A stretch of 5,103 nt of DNA from the NCBI GenBank assembly GCA_030642465.1, contig DAOWNS010000144.1, positions 1 through 5,103 on the forward strand. The letters are read 5' to 3'. Shown piece after piece: positions 1-5,103 of the stretch. Below the pieces are notes generated by a model. It was given only the letters and a program-made list of their open reading frames with translations, was not told where the DNA came from and did not search any database. Numbering within the stretch: the stretch's first letter is position 1; each line of letters starts with the position of its first letter. The position numbers and the translations under genes were made by a program. The DNA is from Candidatus Thorarchaeota archaeon (lineage in GTDB: Archaea > Asgardarchaeota > Thorarchaeia > Thorarchaeales > Thorarchaeaceae).

Positions 1-1878
1 ACGAACCATGTGTTCCTAGATTTCTTGTTTGACGTAAACGTGATACCGATTCCCGCAGAAGTTCAAGTAGCAGACGTGCCGCAGCTAACAGTGTACTACG
101 GCGACATGTTATTCTTCGGAATAACCTACAATGATACGTATCATTACGTATCCATTGATGGAGCGAATGTCACGTACACTCTCGGAAGCATCTACGGAGT
201 CCTAGCACAGGATGTGGACGGTGCCTACCGGGGCTCAGTCGATACCACTGAGCTGGCGGCCCAGACAATATACCTGCGGATAGTGGCCACAAAGGGGAAC
301 CACTCTACAGCGATAAAGAACTTCATTCTGAGTATCCTTCCGATACCAACAGAAGCCTTGGTTGATGACAACCTCCGCGTTGGATTCCGTGGTGAGAACG
401 TAACATTCACACTCCAATTGAATGACACATACCACGACGCGTTCATCCTTGGTGCTGTAGTCGATGTTTCATGGGAAGGTGGTTCAGCACTCAGCATTGA
501 TGACCTAGGCAATGGAACCTATGTTGTCATGATTGCCCTCAGCCTTACGCAACCGAGAACGTACGATATTGACATTATGTTCACCCTCCAGAATTATGTG
601 ACCGCATCAATCAAGGTGAACGTGGAAATCAAAGCAACAGGTGCAACGATTCAAGGCCCAGATTCAATATCCATTCCCGTTAATGACACCGCCACAGTTG
701 AGTTCATGCTCTGGGATACAGTTAATGAACTCCAACTTACGTCGATTAATGGATTTGCTAGCTGGGTGCTCGGTGATGTATCTCTGGGCCTAGAGAATGG
801 CAACTATACTCTTGAGATTCCAGGCAACTTGCCAACTGGCTTGTATGACATCACGATTTACTATGTCACTTCAACCTACTCGATAGAGAATAAGGAGTTC
901 AGGCTGGAAGTACGTAACGTGCACACAGCATACACAACAATCAACCAGACCATAATAACGACACCAGGCGCATCTTTGATGATTCCGGTGAGCTATATCG
1001 ACCTCGACCATGACGTCGGCCTTAGCGGCGTGGTGCCGATTGTATCCTTCGATCAAGACCTAATCACTTACTTCGAAGATCAGACTTACGAGCCATTCGA
1101 CAATGGAACGTACTACCTCTACTTCCAGGTGATTGGAGCCTACACATTCGATGTGGTTATCACCTTCGCGCGAAACCAGTACGACTCTCAGGTGGTGACG
1201 TTCCAGATCCAGTCAGACATCACACCTCAGCAGGCTTTGCAGCAATTGATTGGCTACGTGGGCGGCGGAATCCTAGCAATATTCGCAGTTCTTCTCGTAG
1301 TATACGTCAAGGTCTGGAGCATTCCGTGGATTATACGGGTGATCAACAAGATGTTGAAGGTGCTAGCAGGTGGAAAAGTTCCAGCGCCTGCGAATGTTCG
1401 CACTAGAGCTGAGATCATACTTGAGATTACCAACGAGGAACTACAGCCACTGAATATTCAGAAAGCAATCGAGGACGTTACTGGCGAGTCTATCGTTACA
1501 GTGGTTCCAGAGGTCGACGAACTCTTGGAGAAATTGGCCGCGATTACTGGTCTTGGAGAAGTGGAAGTAGCCGCTTTCCGGGCTGATCTGTCCCGCATGA
1601 AAGCAAGCGAGCGTCCAGGATTCATACGCGAGGTCATCGAACAGGAAGAGGCCCGCCGCGCAGATACCTTGGCCGATAGCAAGCTAGAGGAAGAACTGGA
1701 AACAACCAAACCTGAGCTTCTAGGAGATCTGCCTGAGGAACTTGATGAGCTCCGGAAGAAGCTCCAACAGAAAGGCATGGGCACCGATGAGATTGAAATC
1801 ATTGTAGAGCAGGCTAAGAATCTTTCAAGAGCAGATCTTGAAGCGCTGTTGGACAGTCTTGGCATCCGTCTTGACTGA
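1..1878 (+). CDS. Cell-surface glycoprotein with four Ig-like repeats, single membrane helix and cytoplasmic tail (5' partial)
   Basis: The reading frame is open from the first base, so the gene starts upstream; a GTG at 10-12 is internal, because the repeat pattern is already under way there. Counting codons from base 1 there are 625 residues. Residues ~10-405 form four repeats of about 95-100 residues. Each has an Asp-centred motif (NDTYH at 44-48 and 141-145, then WDT at 238-240 and IDLDHD at 333-338), followed by a G-x-Y strand motif with Tyr at 76, 174, 269 and 371. Ten N-x-S/T sequons (Asn 44, 56, 100, 133, 141, 171, 228, 268, 315, 368) all lie before the membrane helix at ~417-439, so the repeats should face outside. 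The tail (~440-625) is charged and helical, with an acidic, probably coiled-coil stretch at ~544-590. The fold is inferred from the beta-rich repeat pattern. The function is unknown; an adhesin, receptor or envelope component is possible. It converges on the tyrosyl-tRNA synthetase gene. Confidence 0.85.
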   Translation, partial: TNHVFLDFLFDVNVIPIPAEVQVADVPQLTVYYGDMLFFGITYNDTYHYVSIDGANVTYTLGSIYGVLAQDVDGAYRGSVDTTELAAQTIYLRIVATKGNHSTAIKNFILSILPIPTEALVDDNLRVGFRGENVTFTLQLNDTYHDAFILGAVVDVSWEGGSALSIDDLGNGTYVVMIALSLTQPRTYDIDIMFTLQNYVTASIKVNVEIKATGATIQGPDSISIPVNDTATVEFMLWDTVNELQLTSINGFASWVLGDVSLGLENGNYTLEIPGNLPTGLYDITIYYVTSTYSIENKEFRLEVRNVHTAYTTINQTIITTPGASLMIPVSYIDLDHDVGLSGVVPIVSFDQDLITYFEDQTYEPFDNGTYYLYFQVIGAYTFDVVITFARNQYDSQVVTFQIQSDITPQQALQQLIGYVGGGILAIFAVLLVVYVKVWSIPWIIRVINKMLKVLAGGKVPAPANVRTRAEIILEITNEELQPLNIQKAIEDVTGESIVTVVPEVDELLEKLAAITGLGEVEVAAFRADLSRMKASERPGFIREVIEQEEARRADTLADSKLEEELETTKPELLGDLPEELDELRKKLQQKGMGTDEIEIIVEQAKNLSRADLEALLDSLGIRLD

Positions 1879-1891
1879 GAATCCTGAAGAC

Positions 1892-1924
1892 CCTGGATGG
1901 CAATAGTTGCTGTCCAGGTGTTTT
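1892..1924 (+). terminator. Hairpin plus T run ending the surface-protein transcript
   Basis: Bases 1892-1903 pair with 1907-1918 around a 3-base loop, giving a 12-bp stem. It contains two adjacent G-U wobbles (1898/1912 and 1899/1911) when read as plus-strand RNA. After GTG comes TTTT at 1921-1924. Read from the minus strand, the wobble positions become C-A mismatches and no T run follows, so the structure suits the plus-strand transcript only. It lies 13 bases after the TGA stop of the surface-protein gene. Archaea mainly terminate at T-rich tracts, so the hairpin may instead stabilise the 3' end or block read-through between converging genes. Confidence 0.5.
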
Positions 1925-2939
1925 ATTCCTCGAAGGTTTCCTCGATCTGTTGCAGGATGTCAGGATGCCCCTCGAAGTACTCTCGGGCAGGCTTGAGAAT
2001 AGCGGTCAGTGCTTCCGTTACTGCCTGCTTGACGTCCATTGGATGAAGCTCCTTCTCCACATACGCCTTTTCAAAGGCATCAATGAACTTGAACTCAACA
2101 TCGCCCCCGAACTTCTCTTTCCTTGAAACGTTGAGTTTGCCCAGTCGTGGCATTAGGATGTATCTCACCGTGGCTGTGATAGCGTTTTGCTCCAAGTCCC
2201 CCGCTGGACAGTAAGCCTTTCTAATGGTGGACTTGATACTCTCAGGACTGTCTGTTACCCTGATGTGCGTGGAAGGATCACTTGCTGACATCTTGGCCCC
2301 ACCACCCTTCAGTGAAGGCAGCAGTGGCATGAAGATGTAAGCCCCCTTCTGGTACCCGATGTTTTCCAGATGCTCTCGGCCAAGCATGTAGATATTCCTC
2401 TGGTCAATGCCGCCAACAGTGATATCAGCTTGAAGATATTTTACATCTAATATCTGCAGCAGCGGATAGAGGAGTTCAGAAACCTTGGCATCACCTCGCA
2501 TCCTAACAACTTCGCTTGCTGCTCTCTTAGCCCTTGTTGTCGTTACGCGTGCTGCAATCCTGTATAGATCTTCCACGTACTCTCGCTTCTGTTGGTAGGT
2601 GGAGCCCCTAACGAATTTTAGTTTCTTAGAGGCAGAACCGAGAATTCCGCGAATGCATTCTTCGTAATATTTCGATCTTAGGTCCATCAACTCGAAAGAA
2701 GTTTTCTGGCTATCCAAATGTGCATGATAGTCCGCAAGTAGGATGGTACCCTTTCCGCCAAGTTCCGACAGTTGCACTACTTTATTGAGCGGTATAAGAT
2801 ATGCATAGTGAAATGGACCTGTGGGGGCTGTCCCATAGTAGAAATTGAAGCCGGGTTTGGTTTCGAGTATGTGCTTCAATTCTTCATTGGTAACTATTTC
2901 TTCAGCGTTACTCACTGCCATTTCGAGAGGACTGCTCAT
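1923..2939 (-). CDS. tyrS: Tyrosyl-tRNA synthetase, archaeal/eukaryotic type
   Basis: This class I cytosolic enzyme charges tRNA-Tyr with tyrosine using ATP. The 338 residues match the compact archaeal length, with no extra C-terminal domain. The HIGH-type signature is PTGPFHYAYL (39-48) and the KMSKS-type loop is KMSAS (216-220). Tyrosine-pocket residues align with the human enzyme: Y34, Y158, Q162 and D165, the last three in the LLYPLLQILD stretch, with GGIDQR following at 176-181. The anticodon-binding part carries KAYCPAG (241-247), KFGGD with F277, and ELHPMD with H299 and D302. F277 and D302 match the residues that read G34 in the Methanocaldococcus jannaschii enzyme. The ATG at 2939 is preceded at five bases by a weak GTGAG motif; the next ATG (codon 7) has none. 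The gene lies 36 bases after the flippase-like gene on the same strand and converges with the surface-protein gene. The call is firm. Confidence 0.96.
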   Translation of the reverse strand: MSSPLEMAVSNAEEIVTNEELKHILETKPGFNFYYGTAPTGPFHYAYLIPLNKVVQLSELGGKGTILLADYHAHLDSQKTSFELMDLRSKYYEECIRGILGSASKKLKFVRGSTYQQKREYVEDLYRIAARVTTTRAKRAASEVVRMRGDAKVSELLYPLLQILDVKYLQADITVGGIDQRNIYMLGREHLENIGYQKGAYIFMPLLPSLKGGGAKMSASDPSTHIRVTDSPESIKSTIRKAYCPAGDLEQNAITATVRYILMPRLGKLNVSRKEKFGGDVEFKFIDAFEKAYVEKELHPMDVKQAVTEALTAILKPAREYFEGHPDILQQIEETFEE

Positions 2940-2979
2940 CTAGACTCACAGCCGGAGTTGTGTTCTCTATCGGTTTTAA
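2940..2979 (-). promoter_or_regulatory. Possible weak promoter and ribosome-binding motif for the tyrosyl-tRNA synthetase gene
   Basis: On the minus strand the end of the flippase-like gene reads into TTAAAACC (2979-2972), an A/T-rich stretch resembling an archaeal TATA box, centred about 37 bases before the ATG at 2939. That spacing would allow initiation about 10 bases ahead of the start codon. A GTGAG motif (2949-2945) partly matches the archaeal Shine-Dalgarno sequence. No convincing purine-rich BRE is seen just upstream of the box, so read-through from the upstream operon is equally likely. Confidence 0.25.
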
Positions 2980-4016
2980 GCTTGCTGGGAAATGCTCGGC
3001 TCCCGCGTGCGACGTCTTCTCTCGACAATCGCAAGAGCAACAAATCCGACTATAACGCTGAACCAGAGAGTTACAAATCTTATGATAATTATCGCAACTC
3101 CAGCTTGGCTTTCGGTGAAACCGAGCAAGAGGGGAATGAGTATGCCAGCCGTACCCTCATAGGCGATGAGCCCTCCTGGTAGGAAGGAAACTGCTCCGAT
3201 GGCGGACGCTGTTGCGTGGATGAACGTTGCCTGTAGAAGCAGAAACAGCGAGGCTTGAGAAAGCGATGGAAATCCTGCACCGGATAAAATACTAAGAAGC
3301 AGCCATAGTGCTACGCATTCCATGAACCACCCCGGAACACTAATCGCTGTGCTTACCGCCATTGGCTTCGGAGACATCGTCTTAGTCATAGTATCGGCAA
3401 TCAAATTGCTATTGTCTGAGAATCTCTTTAGTGGTCCAAAAGAAGTGAGCTTCTGCAGGATTCCATTATAGAGTTCACTGTGACCCAGAATTATCGCGCC
3501 AATGATTGCCGCAGCTCCAAGCAATACAATAAGGTAAAGCTGATCCCCTCCAGCAAAACCAACACTAAAACCTGCCAACGCTAGAACAACCATCGCGATG
3601 AGATCGGTCGCTCTCTCTGAAACTACCACAGGAGCGGTCTTAGCCAAAGGCGTTCCATCTAAGTCATTGATGAAGACGCCCTTCACAGCCTCCCCCATCT
3701 TGCCCGGAGTTGTCGTGAGTGAGAACCCCGCTAGGAAAATGCTGAGGCTATCAGCGTGACTAAGGTTGACGTCGATGCGGCGCAGGTAGTACTGCCACTT
3801 CACATACCGAATCAAGTAGTTCAGGAATGATAAGGTAATCATCGCGGGCAGAATCCAGTACGGAAGGGAGCTAATTGCAGCGATTACCGGGTCAACCTGA
3901 ACATAGAGTAGTATTGCCAGATAGACGACAGCTCCCATGAGTACAAATGCAATCAACTTTCGGACACTGATGAATTCATTTCCTGTCTGTATTGAAACTT
4001 TCTCATCATTCGTCAT
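2976..4016 (-). CDS. Polytopic membrane protein, flippase-like / LPG synthase transmembrane family (UPF0104, AglD/YbhN-related)
   Basis: From ATG 4016 the product is 346 residues. An in-frame TTG six bases earlier is less likely, because GAGGAG at 4030-4025 sits eight bases before the ATG but only two before the TTG. Family hallmarks are present: TTTPGKMGEAVKG near residues 101-113, SERATD near 133-138, a membrane stretch with GWFMECVALW near 229-238, FLPGGLIAYEG near 268-278, and RFVTLWFSVIVG near 303-314. About seven or eight hydrophobic segments are visible, and the C-terminus is basic (RRRR), so probably cytoplasmic. Relatives include the transmembrane half of bacterial lysyl-phosphatidylglycerol synthase and haloarchaeal AglD, which acts in protein N-glycosylation. 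No aminoacyl-transfer domain follows, so lipid aminoacylation is not supported. The start overlaps the PHP gene by 11 bases, indicating translational coupling. I infer a role in handling or flipping a lipid-linked sugar; biochemical activity across this family is poorly defined. Confidence 0.85.
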   Translation of the reverse strand: MTNDEKVSIQTGNEFISVRKLIAFVLMGAVVYLAILLYVQVDPVIAAISSLPYWILPAMITLSFLNYLIRYVKWQYYLRRIDVNLSHADSLSIFLAGFSLTTTPGKMGEAVKGVFINDLDGTPLAKTAPVVVSERATDLIAMVVLALAGFSVGFAGGDQLYLIVLLGAAAIIGAIILGHSELYNGILQKLTSFGPLKRFSDNSNLIADTMTKTMSPKPMAVSTAISVPGWFMECVALWLLLSILSGAGFPSLSQASLFLLLQATFIHATASAIGAVSFLPGGLIAYEGTAGILIPLLLGFTESQAGVAIIIIRFVTLWFSVIVGFVALAIVERRRRTREPSISQQA

Positions 4017-4683
4017 AAGCAATTCTCCTCATTCTTTGCCAGAGTGCGGATGGAAGGTGGACCAAGGGAAATGAGCAGTAGCCGGTGATCTGAGTCCTAC
4101 CCTTCTTCAGCTCAGTATAGATATCATCTGCCGTTTCCACATCTTGGAGCCAAGTTCTCGCGTGTCCTATCTCCAAGAATGAATGGGCATCGCTTCCTGC
4201 AGTCATTGGTTTGCCAAGGCGTTTGGCCAGCTTCTGCGCCCATGTATTGAACAGGTTCACCATGCATCTGGAGTTTATCCCCTCAATCAGATCAACGTGT
4301 TTTTTCGCGAGCTCCTCAGGCAAGCCACGCCTTAGCGCAGTGTGCTTTCTTAAGGGATCCATAGGATGTGGCAGGATCGTTATTCCGCCTTGTGCATGGA
4401 TATCTTCTGCAATCTCAACAAATGATCGGTTCTCAATCGGCTCCGAAATGAACAATCCGATGAGCTCTCCATAGTCGGAGCATTTGTACTCACAAGCTGG
4501 TAAAAGGAATCGTCCATTTCTTTCAATGACCTTCAGGATGGACGGTTTCCAATGCTCAGTAAGGGCAATTCCTCTGAAACCGTGGCGCTTCATGTATTTG
4601 AAGAGCATTCGGGGGTTGTTCAGGCCGTCCTTGGAGTAGAGGGTGTGGAAGTGCAAGTCAAAGGCGGAAAGCCTGGCGTTCAT
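4006..4683 (-). CDS. PHP-domain metal-dependent phosphoesterase
   Basis: This 225-residue soluble protein has the PHP-domain metal-site motifs in order: DLHFHT (H11, H13), LTEHW (E43, H44), CEY (E65), ILPHP (H106) and GSDAH (D165, H167). GINSR at 135-139 and the final EIGHART segment match the TrpH-like PHP branch, which hydrolyses small phosphate esters or nucleotides. I chose ATG 4683 because AGGTG (4694-4690) sits six bases before it; an in-frame GTG at 4692 lies inside that ribosome-binding motif. The stop TAG of the upstream UbiA-family gene overlaps the same motif, so the two genes look translationally coupled. The substrate is not visible in the sequence. Its position between a phosphoribosyltransferase-like enzyme and a flippase-like protein makes a lipid-linked ribose 5-phosphate a reasonable guess. 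It lacks the polymerase domains of PolX and is not clearly a histidinol phosphatase. Confidence 0.88.
   Translation of the reverse strand: MNARLSAFDLHFHTLYSKDGLNNPRMLFKYMKRHGFRGIALTEHWKPSILKVIERNGRFLLPACEYKCSDYGELIGLFISEPIENRSFVEIAEDIHAQGGITILPHPMDPLRKHTALRRGLPEELAKKHVDLIEGINSRCMVNLFNTWAQKLAKRLGKPMTAGSDAHSFLEIGHARTWLQDVETADDIYTELKKGRTQITGYCSFPLVHLPSALWQRMRRIAYDE
4025..4030 (-). promoter_or_regulatory. Ribosome-binding site deciding the flippase-like gene start
   Basis: GAGGAG on the minus strand, eight bases before ATG 4016 and inside the 3' end of the PHP gene. Its spacing rules against the TTG at 4022 as the start. Confidence 0.65.
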
Positions 4684-4689
4684 AGCAAG

Positions 4690-4694
4690 CACCT
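4690..4694 (-). promoter_or_regulatory. Ribosome-binding site deciding the PHP gene start
   Basis: AGGTG on the minus strand, six bases before ATG 4683. It shares bases with the TAG stop of the UbiA-family gene, which fits termination-reinitiation coupling, and it covers the alternative GTG start codon at 4692-4690. Confidence 0.6.
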
Positions 4695-5103
4695 ACGGAA
4701 TTGGCGGAAATATGGTCAAGAGCAACTCAAGAATTCCTCGCCAGAAGAAAAGCGCTACCACAAGCACTATGACGAAAAGCACGACGCCGAATAGAATCCC
4801 CTTGTCCTTGAAAGCAAGGTGCGGTTTTCTGCCTACAGGACTGCCTGTTTGGATGAGGTAGACATAGCGAAGGATGAGCCCCGCAACAATCGGCACGGTC
4901 ATCATCACTGGCTGGTACACCATCATCTCTCCAGGGAAATTGTTGTACGTATAGAGCGCATAGAAGAGAACCAGCCACGTGGCTGACATTGTTATGCCTT
5001 GGTCAAGCATTGCTTCGGTGTATTGAGTGAAAACAGGCTTGTGCTTCGCAGCATCCGCTCCAAGATATTGAAGTTCGTTCTTCCGCTTACCGAATCCTAG
5101 GAT
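4693..5103 (-). CDS. UbiA-superfamily membrane transferase, decaprenyl-phosphate phosphoribosyltransferase-like (5' partial)
   Basis: Only the last 136 residues are in the window; the frame is open to base 5103, so the start and the Asp-rich catalytic motifs of UbiA enzymes lie outside. The visible part begins LGFGKRKNEL, which resembles the GKRxAEL loop of mycobacterial Rv3806c, the enzyme that joins phosphoribose from PRPP to decaprenyl phosphate. Further similarities are a TMSATWLVLFYALY helix, an LRYVYLI segment, and a loop with a conserved-looking pattern ending FKDKGIL. Three membrane helices are seen at about residues 36-54, 62-85 and 102-130, matching the last three of the usual nine. 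An internal Met (5010) is not the start, because homologous sequence continues upstream of it. The gene ends at TAG 4695-4693, nine bases before the PHP gene. Another UbiA-type prenyl transferase cannot be fully excluded without the catalytic part, but the GKR-EL loop favours the phosphoribosyltransferase branch. Confidence 0.78.
   Translation of the reverse strand: MLGFGKRKNELQYLGADAAKHKPVFTQYTEAMLDQGITMSATWLVLFYALYTYNNFPGEMMVYQPVMMTVPIVAGLILRYVYLIQTGSPVGRKPHLAFKDKGILFGVVLFVIVLVVALFFWRGILELLLTIFPPIP

Noticed and set aside
10..12. GTG as the start of the surface-protein gene
   Set aside because: The frame is open upstream to base 1, no ribosome-binding motif or signal peptide is seen, and the sequence there already fits the end of a preceding repeat.
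1458..1865. Minus-strand reading frame of 135 residues inside the surface-protein gene
   Set aside because: Its serine-rich composition is the mirror of the acidic helical tail coded on the plus strand; no motif or ribosome-binding site supports it.
1765..1875. Annexin-like KGMGTDE motif near the end of the surface protein
   Set aside because: It looks like the annexin type II calcium loop, but only 30 residues follow it, so the acidic residue expected about 38 residues on is missing, and no 70-residue annexin repeats are present. Probably chance similarity in a helical tail.
2772..3182. Plus-strand reading frame of 136 residues across the tyrS/flippase junction
   Set aside because: It runs antisense to two well-supported genes and has no recognisable domain.
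2976..4016. Full MprF-type lysyl-phosphatidylglycerol synthase
   Set aside because: Only the membrane part is present; the cytosolic aminoacyl-transfer domain is absent.
4690..4692. GTG as start of the PHP gene
   Set aside because: It lies within the AGGTG motif that is well spaced for the ATG three codons later.
4211..4861. Plus-strand frames of 72-87 residues opposite the PHP and UbiA-family genes
   Set aside because: They are antisense shadows of genes with clear family motifs, and they overlap one another in different frames.

Overview
The window looks like a piece of an archaeal chromosome, probably from an Asgard archaeon (Thorarchaeota-like). This rests on three observations. There is a long cell-surface protein rich in N-glycosylation sequons, with Ig-like repeats and a single C-terminal membrane anchor. 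There is a tyrosyl-tRNA synthetase of the archaeal/eukaryotic class with unusually eukaryote-like N-terminal motifs. Several starts are preceded by Shine-Dalgarno motifs in tightly packed, overlapping genes. The lineage call is inference; no marker in the window fixes it.

Layout. Bases 1-1878 (+) hold the 3' part of a surface protein gene whose start lies before the window. It has four tandem beta-sandwich-like repeats with ten sequons, one membrane helix, and a cytoplasmic tail of about 185 residues. It ends facing a convergent minus-strand cluster. The 44-base gap between the two stop codons contains a 12-bp hairpin followed by a short T run, oriented to end the plus-strand transcript. On the minus strand, in transcription order from the right edge, are: the C-terminal part of a UbiA-superfamily membrane transferase resembling decaprenyl-phosphate phosphoribosyltransferase (5103-4693); a PHP-domain metal phosphoesterase (4683-4006); a polytopic membrane protein of the flippase-like/LPG-synthase-TM family (4016-2976); and tyrosyl-tRNA synthetase (2939-1923).

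Working together. The first three minus-strand genes are packed with a 9-base gap and an 11-base overlap, and their starts are close to or overlap the preceding stop, so they are very likely one operon. Their families suggest one route: attach phosphoribose to a polyprenyl phosphate, remove the 5-phosphate, and move or handle the lipid-linked pentose at the membrane. That is a hypothesis built from family membership and gene order. The tRNA synthetase follows after 36 bases and may be read through from the operon or have its own weak promoter. The heavily sequon-bearing surface protein opposite is the kind of protein such a glycan pathway could modify, but nothing in the sequence ties the two together directly. 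No RNA genes, mobile elements or CRISPR arrays were seen, and no gap longer than 300 bases lacks a gene.
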